Assembly (NCBI GenBank): GCA_017434885.1
Contig: JAFSGE010000025.1
Span: forward strand, 124,001-188,000
Reading direction: 5' to 3'
DNA from: Lachnospiraceae bacterium
GTDB taxonomy: Bacteria > Bacillota > Clostridia > Lachnospirales > Lachnospiraceae
Length of the DNA: 64,000 bases
Below are positions 45,393 through 54,243 of this stretch, piece by piece. The position numbers and the translations under genes are program-made. Under the pieces are notes generated by a model, which was not told the origin of the DNA, made no database searches, and worked only from the letters and a program-made list of their open reading frames with translations. Within the stretch, counting starts at the first letter, position 1, and each line of letters opens with the position of its first letter.

Positions 45393-45991
45393 TTGCGTTC
45401 AAGCATTTGGACAATGCTGTTTTTTAATCCTGAATTAAGTTCCTTTGCAATGGGAATCAGGTCTTTAATCTTTTCAGGACATCCCTGCTCCTTGTAAATG
45501 GTCATAAGCAGCTTGTAAGTGGCACTGACATCGGTGTGTGTGGAAACTGCAAATTCAAGGACGGTACAAGCCTCGTCAAGAAGTCTGTTTTCATAAAGCC
45601 GGTTTCCCAAGGTCTGCAGGGTACGGGCCAAAGTAGTGTAGCGTTGGTCATAAGAGGATAGTAAATTGATATTGGGGGCACCGTATTGCAGTTTTAAGTC
45701 GGTATTGCTGATACCGGTCAGATTCACAATAGGAGACTTGGATAATTCTTCCAGCGTTTCCCGGCATTCCTCTGCCACAGAATCATCCGGCAAGGCAGAA
45801 AGGGGAAGTGTATTTAAAGGAATCTGAATGTAGCATAAATCGTCCAAAGATTTCCGTGGAGTTCTGTTGGCAGCAAGTTCCTTTTCCCAGAAATCATCCA
45901 TGGATTTCTGCTCCAAATTTCTGTGCTTATGAATTTCATATCCGAGCCATACGCAGAATACAATAAAACTTGCAAAAAAGGGGAACTTCAT
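45389..45991 (-). CDS. Membrane-anchored TPR-like protein of unknown function
   Basis: 200 residues. One N-terminal membrane helix (FFASFIVFCVWLGYEI), then a polar region and a helical C-terminal part with TPR-like spacing (LARTLQTLGNRLYENRLLDEA, quoted core TLGNRLYENRLLDEA). No catalytic motif seen. It is convergent with the exonuclease gene, whose stop it overlaps. Probably a protein-interaction module; function not recognised. Confidence 0.7.
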   Translation of the reverse strand: MKFPFFASFIVFCVWLGYEIHKHRNLEQKSMDDFWEKELAANRTPRKSLDDLCYIQIPLNTLPLSALPDDSVAEECRETLEELSKSPIVNLTGISNTDLKLQYGAPNINLLSSYDQRYTTLARTLQTLGNRLYENRLLDEACTVLEFAVSTHTDVSATYKLLMTIYKEQGCPEKIKDLIPIAKELNSGLKNSIVQMLERN

Positions 45992-46091
45992 ATATAATAT
46001 CCTTTCATAGAAAACAAATGTAAAATAGGTAACAAAAGCAAATTTGGGCTGTAAAATGCCCTCAAATGATAAGAAAGGTGTGGTTATTCAA

Positions 46092-46199
46092 ATGTTCAAT
46101 TTCCATAACAGAAGAACCAGAAAAATTGTTTCATCCATCATTATTTTATTGGTTGTCATTGCTATGATAATTCCAACTTTAGCATATTTTATTTATTAA
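46092..46199 (+). CDS. 35-residue small membrane protein
   Basis: A short frame ATG 46092 to TAA 46199 gives a peptide with an Arg/Lys-rich start (MFNFHNRRTRKIV) and one hydrophobic helix (SIIILLVVIAMIIPTLAYF). A GAAAGG site stands about 15 bases upstream, a rather long spacing. The basic-then-hydrophobic layout looks like a true single-pass peptide and not random sequence. It sits 33 bases before the VanW gene and may share its transcript. Confidence 0.55.
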   Translation: MFNFHNRRTRKIVSSIIILLVVIAMIIPTLAYFIY

Positions 46200-46231
46200 A
46201 GCAATGAATAACTCTCCGGAGGGAGTTTTGT

Positions 46232-47767
46232 ATGAAAAAGTTAAGTAAGATATTCATGATGCTGGCAATTGCGGTGTGCAGCTTTTGGGGCCTTAACTTG
46301 CATGCGCAGGCTGAGGAAGAAGAGAAGATTCTTCCCGGAATTTATATAGAGGATATGTCCGCTGAGGGAAAAACTGTTTCGGAAGCGGAAGCTATGGTAA
46401 ATGATTACGTGGAGCAGCTTCTTTCAAGAAATATTACGTTGGTTATGGTAAATGACAAGGAAGTGGTGGTAACACCGGCTGACATGGGATTTTACTGGTC
46501 TAACAAAGAGATTATAAATGAAGCCGCAGCTATTGGACAAAAGGGAAATGTAGTACAGCGTTATAAGGCAAAGAAAGATTTACAGTTTCAAAATAAAAAA
46601 TTTGAGCTTGTGTTTGATGCAGACAAAGAGCAGATAAAGCGTATTCTCGCAGAACAGTGTTCCGTTTACAATGTTGAAGCGGAAAATGCCACACTAAAAA
46701 GAGTGGACGATGAGTTTGTGATTGAAAGCGGTCAGGTAGGCTGTGTGCTTGATGAAGAAGCGTCTATGAATAAGCTGTATGAGTTCTTAACAACACAGTG
46801 GGAAGGCAGTGATGCGTCTTTGGAACTGATTGCCAAGGTGGATGAGCCTCTTGGAAGTGTTGAAGAACTTAGTAAGGTGAAAGATGTACTCGGTACTTTT
46901 TCTACCAGTTTTAAGACATCCGGTTCTTCCAGAAGTGCCAATGTTAGAAACGGTTGTGCTTTGATTAATGGTATTACTTTGTATCCGGGAGAAGAGTTTT
47001 CTACGTATGATACAGTTGCACCGTTTACAACAGAAAACGGATATTATATGGCCGGTTCCTATTTAAACGGTCAGGTAGTAGACAGCCTTGGCGGAGGAAT
47101 CTGTCAGGTTTCCACAACGCTCTACAATGCAGTTCTTTTGGCGGAACTGGAGGTTACCGAGAGACACAACCACTCTATGATAGTGACCTATGTAGACCCT
47201 TCTGCAGATGCGGCGATTTCCGAATCTGCCGGAAAAGATTTCCGATTTGTAAACAATCTGGATACTCCTATTTACATTGAAGGATATACTACCGATGATA
47301 AGCAGATTGTATTTACCATTTATGGTCAGGAGACGAGAGACGCGGGACACAGTGTAGCTTTTGAAAGTGAAATTATCAGCAAGACTTATCCTGACAGTGA
47401 AGTGATTTATACCAATGAAGCAATGGCAGTGGGAGAGGTTTCCGTACAGTCGGCGCATATAGGTTATAAAGCGAATCTTTGGAAAATTGTCTATGAAAAT
47501 GAGCAGGAAGTAAGCCGTGAGATGGTGAATTCCAGTGTATATAAAATGGTGCCCAGAACGGCTACCGTAGGGGTTGCGACAGCAGATCCGAATATTTACA
47601 ATCAAATGATGGCAGCCATTGCCACTAACAATATTGATCATGTAAAAGGTGTAGCGGCAGCGCTTGCCGCCGCAGCAGTTCCGCCGGCGCCACCGGCAGA
47701 AGTACCCGGTGAGGCACCCGCGCAGCCTGCACAGCCACCTGTTGATCCTGCGGCAGTGACACAATAA
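46232..47767 (+). CDS. VanW-family secreted protein with G5-like domain
   Basis: 511 residues. Signal peptide (about 1-28, ending AQA), a peptidoglycan-binding-4-like region (about 45-200), a VanW domain (about 235-360; RNGCALINGITLYPGEEFS and GGGICQVSTTLYNAV, quoted in part), a G5-like domain (about 375-440) and a Pro/Ala-rich tail. Acts outside the membrane, probably at the wall; the role of VanW is not settled. GGAGGG precedes the start. Despite the name it is not evidence of vancomycin resistance, as no vanHAX genes are near. Confidence 0.9.
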   Translation: MKKLSKIFMMLAIAVCSFWGLNLHAQAEEEEKILPGIYIEDMSAEGKTVSEAEAMVNDYVEQLLSRNITLVMVNDKEVVVTPADMGFYWSNKEIINEAAAIGQKGNVVQRYKAKKDLQFQNKKFELVFDADKEQIKRILAEQCSVYNVEAENATLKRVDDEFVIESGQVGCVLDEEASMNKLYEFLTTQWEGSDASLELIAKVDEPLGSVEELSKVKDVLGTFSTSFKTSGSSRSANVRNGCALINGITLYPGEEFSTYDTVAPFTTENGYYMAGSYLNGQVVDSLGGGICQVSTTLYNAVLLAELEVTERHNHSMIVTYVDPSADAAISESAGKDFRFVNNLDTPIYIEGYTTDDKQIVFTIYGQETRDAGHSVAFESEIISKTYPDSEVIYTNEAMAVGEVSVQSAHIGYKANLWKIVYENEQEVSREMVNSSVYKMVPRTATVGVATADPNIYNQMMAAIATNNIDHVKGVAAALAAAAVPPAPPAEVPGEAPAQPAQPPVDPAAVTQ

Positions 47768-47785
47768 CGCGAAAGACAGTAGAGT

Positions 47786-48790
47786 ATGAGACAAGGGAAG
47801 ATATCTGAAAGTGTTTTGAAACGTTCCGTTTTAAAATATATTGACCGAAGTAAAGAACAGACAGGAAAAGGTGCAGGCGTAGGGGAAGACTGCGCCTTTT
47901 TGACTTGTGGAAGCGGCTCTTTGGCGGTATCGACCCAGACATTTATCCTTCCTGTGACAGATGCTGTGAAATATGCTTTGTATGCCGCAGTAAATAATCT
48001 GGCGGCGGGAGGAAGCAAGGCAGAATATGTAACGCTGGCGTTTACATTACCGGAAGAGTTGCCGGAACCGGAACTGCAGCAAATGATGAAACAGGCGCAG
48101 GAGGTTTGCAGGGAACTTGAAATTCAGATAATCGGCGGACATACAGAAGTCTCTGATAAGGTGAAAGCGCCGGTAATTACCGTTACGGCTTTGGGGGCGC
48201 ATTTGACAGGTGAGAAGGTTTTTAGAGAAGCTGACAGAAAAATACCTCAAAACAATTTGGATATTGTTATGACCAAGTGGATTGGACTTGAGGGAACAGC
48301 AATCCTTGCCAAGGAAAAGGAAAAAGAATTGCTGATGAGATATCCCGGGTCTATTATCTATACGGCGCAGGGGTTTGACCGGTATTTATCACTGCTTCCG
48401 GAGGCCGCCACCGCCGTCATGTCCGGCGTTTATACCATGCACGATGTACGAAACGGAGGCGTGTTTGGTGCTTTGTATGAACTTGCAAAGCGTATGGGCG
48501 TTGGACTATCCATAGACTTAAAACAAATTCCGGTGAAGCAGGAGACAATAGAAATCTGTGAATTCTTTGATATAAATCCCTATGAGTTATTGTCCGGCGG
48601 CAGTTTACTGATTGTGACTGCCGATGGTGAGAAGCTAGTGGAGGCGTTATATGAAAAGGGCGTGGAAGCAGCCGTTATCGGGAAAACCACAGCAGGAAAC
48701 GATAAGGTGGTTTTGAATGAAGATGAAACCAGATACTTGGAACCTGCCAAACCTGATGAAATTTTTAAAATTGATTTTATGTCCGTATAG
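47786..48790 (+). CDS. AIR-synthase/HypE-like protein
   Basis: 334 residues with the PurM-like two-domain fold: GAGVGEDCAFL near the N-terminus, the ATP-site IIGGHTEVSDKVKAP, and a second domain ending LLSGGSLLIVTA. Relatives are PurM, HypE and ThiL. The HypE C-terminal cysteine tail is absent, so hydrogenase maturation is unlikely. Function unknown; the family binds ATP and makes phosphorylated intermediates. It follows the VanW gene by 18 bases with a poor ribosome site. Confidence 0.8.
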   Translation: MRQGKISESVLKRSVLKYIDRSKEQTGKGAGVGEDCAFLTCGSGSLAVSTQTFILPVTDAVKYALYAAVNNLAAGGSKAEYVTLAFTLPEELPEPELQQMMKQAQEVCRELEIQIIGGHTEVSDKVKAPVITVTALGAHLTGEKVFREADRKIPQNNLDIVMTKWIGLEGTAILAKEKEKELLMRYPGSIIYTAQGFDRYLSLLPEAATAVMSGVYTMHDVRNGGVFGALYELAKRMGVGLSIDLKQIPVKQETIEICEFFDINPYELLSGGSLLIVTADGEKLVEALYEKGVEAAVIGKTTAGNDKVVLNEDETRYLEPAKPDEIFKIDFMSV

Positions 48791-48799
48791 AAATATAAT
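48771..48799 (+). promoter_or_regulatory. Sigma-A promoter of the Lrp-family gene
   Basis: TTGATT (48771-48776), 17-bp spacer, perfect TATAAT (48794-48799), overlapping the end of the preceding gene. It gives a leader of about 20 bases before ATG 48827. Confidence 0.65.
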
Positions 48800-48826
48800 A
48801 GAATGCAGGAAAGGATGGACGAAATT

Positions 48827-49306
48827 ATGAGAGAACAGATTTTAGCGATTATTGAAAAGAACAGCCGCATTGATATTAAAGAGCTTGCGGTGATATTGGG
48901 CGTAGAGGAAATAGATGTTGCCAATGAATTAAAGGCACTTGAGGAAGAAAGTGTTATTTGCGGATATCACACCATGATTGACTGGGAAAAAACTTCCATT
49001 GAAAAAGTAACGGCACTTATTGAAGTGCGTATTACTCCTCAGAGAGGTCAGGGCTATGACAATATCGCAGAGAGAATTTACAGATATCCCGAAGTAAACA
49101 GTGTATATCTGATTTCCGGCGGTTATGACCTGATGGTAACTTTGGAAGGAAAGTCATTGAAGGCAATCTCCAGTTTTGTATCCGATAAGCTTTCTACACT
49201 TGATGGTGTATTAAGTACAGCCACTCACTTTATCTTAAAGAAATACAAAGACCATGGAACTATTATGCACAAAATTGAAGATACAAGGGAGAAGGTGTCA
49301 CCGTGA
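48827..49306 (+). CDS. Lrp/AsnC-family transcriptional regulator
   Basis: 159 residues. An N-terminal helix-turn-helix (KNSRIDIKELAVILGVEEID) and the C-terminal RAM ligand domain with VYLISGGYDLMVTLEGK. Known members sense amino acids. ATG 48827 fits GGAAAGG about 12 bases upstream and the promoter at 48771; ATG 48803 has no ribosome site. Its stop overlaps the GTG start of the aminotransferase, so regulator and enzyme are co-made; the aminotransferase substrate is the likely ligand. Confidence 0.9.
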   Translation: MREQILAIIEKNSRIDIKELAVILGVEEIDVANELKALEEESVICGYHTMIDWEKTSIEKVTALIEVRITPQRGQGYDNIAERIYRYPEVNSVYLISGGYDLMVTLEGKSLKAISSFVSDKLSTLDGVLSTATHFILKKYKDHGTIMHKIEDTREKVSP

Positions 49307-50475
49307 GAAATCCGTTAGCAGATAAAATAGTAGATATCAAACCATCCGGCATTCGGAAGTTTTTTGATATCGTAAGTGAAATGAAAGATGCAATTTCGCT
49401 TGGTGTGGGAGAACCTGATTTTGATACCCCCTGGCGAATCAGAGACGAAGGCATTTACTCGTTGGAGAAAGGGAAGACCTTTTATACTTCCAATGCCGGA
49501 TTGAAAGAACTCAGAACAGAGATTACCAAGTACATAAAGAGAACGCAGGGAGTATCTTATGATCCGCTGAAAGAGGTACTTGTTACCGTTGGCGGTTCAG
49601 AGGCCATTGACTTAGCTCTTCGTGCCATGATTAATCCGGGAGAGGAAGTATTGATTCCGCAGCCCAGCTACGTTTCCTATGAACCATGTGCAATTTTGGC
49701 AGATGCAAAGCCGGTTATCATCGAATTAAAAGAAGAAAATGAATTCCGTCTTACGGCACAGGAACTTCGGGATGCCATTACAGACAAAACCAAGGTATTG
49801 ATTTTGCCGTTCCCCAACAATCCTACCGGTGCCATTATGGAAAAGGCTGATTTGGAAGCGATTGCAGAAGTGATTCTGGAAAAAGATATTTTTGTAATTT
49901 CTGATGAGATTTATTCTGAGCTTAGTTATAAGGAAAAACATGTTTCCATCGTGAGTCTGCCCGGTATGCAGGAGAGAACGGTTCTGATTAACGGATTCTC
50001 CAAGGCGTATGCCATGACCGGATGGAGACTTGGCTATGCCTGCGCACCTGCGCTTATTATGGAGCAGATGACAAAGATTCACCAGTTTGCCATTATGTGT
50101 GCACCTACTACCAGCCAGTATGCGGCTGTAGAGGCGCTCAGAAACGGGGATGATGACGTGGCAGCTATGCGTGAATCTTACAATCAGAGAAGAAGATTTC
50201 TGATGCATGCGTTTAAGGAAATGGGATTGAAATGTTTTGAACCTTATGGAGCATTTTACGTGTTCCCTTGTATCAAGGAATTTGGTATGACCAGTGATGA
50301 ATTTGCGGAGAGGTTGCTTAAGGAAGAAAAGGTTGCGGTAGTTCCGGGTACTGCCTTCGGTGACTGCGGCGAAGGATTCCTGCGTATTTCCTACGCATAC
50401 TCATTGGAAAATCTGAAAATTGCCATGGAGAAAATTGCGGCATTTATCGGAAGACTTCGCGAGGAACAGAAGTAA
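49303..50475 (+). CDS. PLP-dependent aminotransferase, class I
   Basis: 390 residues, aspartate-aminotransferase-like fold. Lys in NGFSKAYAMTGWRLGYA binds PLP; FPNNPTGAIM and ISDEIYSELSY are the other core blocks. The GTG start overlaps the upstream TGA (GTGA), an arrangement of translational coupling with the Lrp-family gene. Substrate may be an aromatic or branched amino acid; not determinable here. Confidence 0.92.
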   Translation: MRNPLADKIVDIKPSGIRKFFDIVSEMKDAISLGVGEPDFDTPWRIRDEGIYSLEKGKTFYTSNAGLKELRTEITKYIKRTQGVSYDPLKEVLVTVGGSEAIDLALRAMINPGEEVLIPQPSYVSYEPCAILADAKPVIIELKEENEFRLTAQELRDAITDKTKVLILPFPNNPTGAIMEKADLEAIAEVILEKDIFVISDEIYSELSYKEKHVSIVSLPGMQERTVLINGFSKAYAMTGWRLGYACAPALIMEQMTKIHQFAIMCAPTTSQYAAVEALRNGDDDVAAMRESYNQRRRFLMHAFKEMGLKCFEPYGAFYVFPCIKEFGMTSDEFAERLLKEEKVAVVPGTAFGDCGEGFLRISYAYSLENLKIAMEKIAAFIGRLREEQK

Positions 50476-50487
50476 AGAGGATAATGT

Positions 50488-50925
50488 ATGGATGCGCAGG
50501 AGAGGACAAAAAAGAAGCGAAAAATAATTTTTATGGTGTTGCTGAATACACTACCTTTTTGGCTATGCTGCATGATGTTTCCGATAGGAGCACTTACAGG
50601 GTTGATATGTCTGATGCTGCATCTTACGTTAACCTATTATAATTTTATGGAAACAAAAAAGTTGCATGCATTTTTGTTACTGAATGGAGTATTGCTTGTG
50701 GCAACGGCAGCAGGGTTAACAATGATGACATGGCTCTATTATCATTTTGTCAGTTCGGATGCCGAAACGCCTATTGCAGGAATGGCAGTAGCATATGTCA
50801 TGAGCATCTTCGTTCTGGGATTGACGGTGTTTGTAGCGTTTTTTAGAGTAATTCGTATTATTTATGAAAAGATAAAAGGAAAAACAAAAGATAGTGAAAA
50901 CCCGGAATGTGACTTGGAAGAATAA
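50488..50925 (+). CDS. Small integral membrane protein, unknown function
   Basis: 145 residues with four predicted membrane helices between a Lys-rich start (RTKKKRK) and an acidic end. Twelve bases after the aminotransferase and followed by the terminator at 50930. No motif recognised. Confidence 0.7.
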   Translation: MDAQERTKKKRKIIFMVLLNTLPFWLCCMMFPIGALTGLICLMLHLTLTYYNFMETKKLHAFLLLNGVLLVATAAGLTMMTWLYYHFVSSDAETPIAGMAVAYVMSIFVLGLTVFVAFFRVIRIIYEKIKGKTKDSENPECDLEE

Positions 50926-50929
50926 AAAG

Positions 50930-50971
50930 AAGGTCAGCACCTGCCGAATAGGCAGTGTGCTGACCTTTTTA
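50930..50971. terminator. Terminator between convergent operons
   Basis: AAGGTCAGCAC (50930-50940) and GTGCTGACCTT (50957-50967), with inner CTGCC / GGCAG, then TTTTT. The A-rich left flank allows use by both strands; it touches the stop of the minus-strand gene. Confidence 0.92.
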
Positions 50972-51172
50972 ACTGATGTCAAGCTCCGGTGGAACATCAA
51001 GTTCTTCGGAGACATACTTGCCGTTTTTTTTGCGTTGTCTGACGCACTCGGTAAGTAAGTATTCTATTTGTCCGTTTACGGAGCGGAAATCGTCTTCTGC
51101 CCATGCTGCGATTGCATTGTACAGCTTGGGAGATAGGCGGAGCGGCACTTGTTTCTTTTCGTTATCTGCCAT
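50969..51172 (-). CDS. Arc-like ribbon-helix-helix protein
   Basis: 67 residues. [20 protein letters not shown] followed by [13 protein letters not shown] has the strand-helix-helix pattern of Arc/MetJ-type repressors. Starts two bases after the SPFH gene ends, so translation is coupled. A 19-nt palindrome over the operon's -10 box is a likely autoregulatory site. Confidence 0.82.
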   Translation of the reverse strand: MADNEKKQVPLRLSPKLYNAIAAWAEDDFRSVNGQIEYLLTECVRQRKKNGKYVSEELDVPPELDIS

Positions 51173-51174
51173 AT

Positions 51175-52179
51175 TTAGTACAGGGAGCCGGAATTTACGA
51201 TCGGCTGTGCATCATGATTTCCGCAGAGAACAACGAGAAGATTGGATACCATTGCCGCTTTTCTTTCTTCATCCAATTCTACTACGTTGTTTTCGCTTAA
51301 GCGTTCCAAAGCCATTTCCACCATACCTACGGCACCGTCCACAATCATTTTACGGGCGTCAATAATAGCGGATGCCTGCTGACGCTGTAACATCACTGCC
51401 GCAATTTCGGTAGCGTACGCAAGATAGGTGATGCGTGCTTCTACAATTTCGATACCTGCTTCGTTAACGCGAGCCTGAATTTCGTCTTTGATACGCTGTG
51501 CCACAACCTCGCTGGAGCCGCGCAAACTTCCGTCGTCAGCCATGCCGTCTCCGGTGGTATCCACATTGGGAGCCACATCGTAGGGATAAATACGGACTAC
51601 ATTTCTTAAAGCAGTATCACACTGTAAAGAGAGAAATTCCTTGTAATTGTCTACGTTAAATACAGCTTTTGCAGTGTCTGTGATTTTCCAAGTAACAGCA
51701 ATGCCGATTTCTACGGGATTGCCAAGGCAGTCATTGATTTTCTGACGGCTGTTATTCAGAGTCATGATTTTTAGCGAAAGCTTCTTGTCGACATGTTCTA
51801 CGGCGGCAGTTCCGGTACCGGTTAAAGTAAGTGAAGCAAGCGCGGAAGAGTCTTTTACATCACCGCTTTGGCTCAACTTGGTTTTGGCAGCGGGATTTAC
51901 GCTGACACAGAAGGGATTGACAAAATAAAAGCCTTCTCCCTTTAAAGAGCCAATGTAATTTCCGAATAAAGTAAGTACCAGCGCCTCCTGAGGTTTGAGA
52001 ACTTTCAGTCCGCAAAGAGGAAACCATGCCAAAGCAAGAATAATGACGCTGATAACTGCCAGTGGCATAGAAAGGTTAATGCCGACAATTAATCCGATAA
52101 CAGCGATTATATATATAAAAATCACTGCCATAAGTACCAACATACCGTTTTTCTTTTCTGTTAAAATTTTTTCTTTCAT
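51175..52179 (-). CDS. SPFH/Band 7 domain membrane protein
   Basis: 334 residues. Two membrane helices near the N-terminus (about 15-60), then an SPFH/prohibitin domain ([29 protein letters not shown]) and a helical region ([20 protein letters not shown]). Such proteins form membrane microdomain scaffolds. ATG 52179 is chosen: the GTG nine bases upstream lies within the AAGGGGTG ribosome site. Paired with a ribbon-helix-helix gene. Confidence 0.9.
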   Translation of the reverse strand: MKEKILTEKKNGMLVLMAVIFIYIIAVIGLIVGINLSMPLAVISVIILALAWFPLCGLKVLKPQEALVLTLFGNYIGSLKGEGFYFVNPFCVSVNPAAKTKLSQSGDVKDSSALASLTLTGTGTAAVEHVDKKLSLKIMTLNNSRQKINDCLGNPVEIGIAVTWKITDTAKAVFNVDNYKEFLSLQCDTALRNVVRIYPYDVAPNVDTTGDGMADDGSLRGSSEVVAQRIKDEIQARVNEAGIEIVEARITYLAYATEIAAVMLQRQQASAIIDARKMIVDGAVGMVEMALERLSENNVVELDEERKAAMVSNLLVVLCGNHDAQPIVNSGSLY

Positions 52180-52215
52180 AAGATACACCCCTTTTCAAAA
52201 TGAAATGATTTTATT

Positions 52216-52253
52216 TGATATCATTATGATATCACAAAGATAATATATGTCAA
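52216..52253 (-). promoter_or_regulatory. Promoter with palindromic operator for the SPFH/RHH operon
   Basis: Minus strand TTGACA (52248-52253), 16-bp spacer, TATCAT (52226-52231). The palindrome GATATCAT-T-ATGATATC (52217-52233, extended one base each side) covers the -10 box. Binding there would block polymerase; the downstream ribbon-helix-helix protein is the candidate. Confidence 0.65.
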
Positions 52254-52261
52254 GAGGCAAT

Positions 52262-52318
52262 AAAAAAATTCTCCTTACCATGTTCATATTTCATATGAGA
52301 CACAGGCACAGGAGAATT
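52262..52318 (-). terminator. Probable terminator after trmL
   Basis: On the minus strand AATTCTCC (52311-52318) pairs with GGAGAATT (52267-52274) and runs into T7 (52262-52268). An inner CATAT/ATATG hairpin lies in the loop. Long loop, so moderate confidence. Confidence 0.55.
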
Positions 52319-52322
52319 ATTT

Positions 52323-52817
52323 TTATTCTTTCCAATGTAATCTATGCAGTTCTCCTTCCATTTGCATCTGTGAAAAGTTCTGTTGGCGAAGTGCTTCGTA
52401 AAGCACAATGGCAACAGAGTTTGACAGATTCAAAGAACGGATTTCCGGCAACATGGGAATTCTGATGCAGGTTTCTTCATAGTCTACCAAAATCTCTTCC
52501 GGGATACCGGCACTTTCTTTGCCAAACATAATAAAATCGTCAGGGCCGAAAGCAACATCCGTATAAACATGTTTCGCTTTGGTAGTTGCCATCCAGATTT
52601 TTGCACCCGGATGCATCTGTTTAAATTCCTCGAAATTCATATATCTTGTCACATCCAGATGCTCCCAATAGTCCATTCCTGCCCTTTTGATTTCTTTCTC
52701 ATTCAACCGAAATCCCAAAGGTTCAATTAAATGAAGACCCGTTCCCGTAGCCACACATGTCCTTCCGATATTTCCTGTATTTGCCGGAATCTCCGGCTGA
52801 TGTAAAATAATATTCAT
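52323..52817 (-). CDS. trmL: tRNA (cytidine/uridine-34 2'-O)-methyltransferase
   Basis: 164 residues, the short SPOUT enzyme TrmL, which methylates the wobble ribose of tRNA-Leu using SAM. Knotted-fold motifs: HQPEIPANTGNIGRTC, FGKESAGIPEEI and RSLNLSNSVAIVLYEALRQQ. ATG 52817 follows GAGGA and the stop of the histidine kinase gene; an ATG 15 bases earlier lies inside the kinase. End of the mutS2-regulator-kinase-trmL operon. Confidence 0.93.
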   Translation of the reverse strand: MNIILHQPEIPANTGNIGRTCVATGTGLHLIEPLGFRLNEKEIKRAGMDYWEHLDVTRYMNFEEFKQMHPGAKIWMATTKAKHVYTDVAFGPDDFIMFGKESAGIPEEILVDYEETCIRIPMLPEIRSLNLSNSVAIVLYEALRQQNFSQMQMEGELHRLHWKE

Positions 52818-52821
52818 AAAT

Positions 52822-54243
52822 TTAATCCTCATCCGTTTCCGTCACAGGCAATGAGAAAATAAACTCCGTTCCCACACCCTCTGTACTGATTACATTGATA
52901 TGTTCCCCATGGGCATGAATGATTTCCCTGGTAATGGAAAGCCCCAGCCCTGTTCCCTTTTTGTCCTTGCCTCGTGACAAATCTGATTTATAAAAGCGGT
53001 CCCAAATCAGCTTTAAATCATCCTTGGGAATACCGATACCGCTGTCTTTTACCGATACAAAAATTTTATTGTGTTTTTCAGTGGTTTCAATCTTAATAAC
53101 CGAATCCTGATGGCTAAACTTAATGGCATTGTCAAGAAGGTTGTAAAGCACCTGCTGTATTTTGCCGATATCCGCAATTACCAAAAGTTCATCTCCTGTC
53201 AAAATCAGTTCAATGGCAATGGTTTTGCGCCTGCAGGTTCCTTCAAAGGAAGCAGCTACGTTGCGGATAATGCGATTGATATCAAAGCTGGTTTTATCCA
53301 ATAGCATTCCTTTTGTGTTTAAGTTGTTAAGTGTCAAAAGACTGTTGGTAAGCTTAGTCAGACGCTCCGTTTCATTTAAAACAATGTTTAAGTATTTTTC
53401 GTGAAGTTCTTCAGGAATTGTACCGTCAATCATTGCTTCCAGATATCCTTTAATGGAAGTTAAAGGGGAGCGGAAGTCATGCGATACATTGGCAACAAAC
53501 TTTTTCTGGTCATCTTCTGCGCGGGCAATTTCACTTGCCATGTAGCTTAAGGATGCTGCCAGGTAACCGATTTCGTCTTCGCTGTCTACCTGAAATTCAT
53601 AATGCATGTTTCCGGCGGCGTATTGTTCTGTTGCTTCGGTAATTTTTCGAAGCGGCAAATATACCATTTCCGTAAAGAAAATTAAAATAATCATGGACAA
53701 CAAAAACAAGATGACAAGCATCAGGTAAGAGATGTTCAGCAAATTGTTGCAGGACTCCTCTAAATTGCTCATGGGATAGTGAATTACCACATATCCCCTT
53801 ACCTTGTAGTTCGAAGTGATGGGAGCAAACACACTCATCTGTTCATCTTCGAAGCTGTCAAAAAAGTTGCCGATGGTGTAATGGGAACTGCCGGTAATGG
53901 TAGGGTCAAAATCGGAAATTACAGTTTCGTGCTCCAAATCAAGCGGATTTCTGGAGTCCAGAATCATTCGGCCAGAAGGGTTGATAATCCACAAAGTAGC
54001 TGAAAGGTAAGTGTCCAATGCATCAAGCTGTTTTTTTACCGTATCCAGTGATGTTTCGTTGTCATACAAGTCGGCAGCGTAGGTATTGGCAATCAAAGTA
54101 GCTTCTTTGTAAAGGGCATCGGCGCGTTCTCGTTTCAGATGCTCCATGGTCATATTATCAACGAAAGTGGCAACGACGGCGAAGCCAAACAGACCAAAGA
54201 TGACGTATGCCAAAATAAATTTCAAATAGAGAGTTTTTCTCAT
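52822..54243 (-). CDS. Sensor histidine kinase
   Basis: 473 residues. Membrane helix (about 8-28), outer sensor (about 30-170), second helix (about 172-195), HAMP, dimerisation domain with phospho-His about 254 in SHDFRSPLTSIKGY, and an ATPase domain with NAIKFS, DSGIGIP and GTGLGLSI. Phosphorylates the response regulator encoded just upstream, whose TAA overlaps this ATG (TAATG). Stimulus unknown. Confidence 0.95.
   Translation of the reverse strand: MRKTLYLKFILAYVIFGLFGFAVVATFVDNMTMEHLKRERADALYKEATLIANTYAADLYDNETSLDTVKKQLDALDTYLSATLWIINPSGRMILDSRNPLDLEHETVISDFDPTITGSSHYTIGNFFDSFEDEQMSVFAPITSNYKVRGYVVIHYPMSNLEESCNNLLNISYLMLVILFLLSMIILIFFTEMVYLPLRKITEATEQYAAGNMHYEFQVDSEDEIGYLAASLSYMASEIARAEDDQKKFVANVSHDFRSPLTSIKGYLEAMIDGTIPEELHEKYLNIVLNETERLTKLTNSLLTLNNLNTKGMLLDKTSFDINRIIRNVAASFEGTCRRKTIAIELILTGDELLVIADIGKIQQVLYNLLDNAIKFSHQDSVIKIETTEKHNKIFVSVKDSGIGIPKDDLKLIWDRFYKSDLSRGKDKKGTGLGLSITREIIHAHGEHINVISTEGVGTEFIFSLPVTETDED

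Noticed and set aside
46046-46068. Hairpin ATTTGGGC / GCCCTCAAAT before the 35-residue peptide gene as a terminator
   Set aside because: It has a bulge and no T run; possibly just a leader fold.
46232-47767. VanW as a sign of vancomycin resistance
   Set aside because: No vanH, vanA/B or vanX genes are nearby; VanW-domain proteins are common in non-resistant Firmicutes.
47063-47794. 243-codon minus-strand frame
   Set aside because: Antisense to the VanW gene, no recognisable domain.
47786-48790. Hydrogenase maturation protein HypE
   Set aside because: The fold matches, but the HypE C-terminal cysteine motif is missing and no hyp genes are near.
48803-48826. Upstream ATG start for the Lrp-family gene
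   Set aside because: It would fall at the predicted transcript start from the promoter at 48771-48799 and has no ribosome site.
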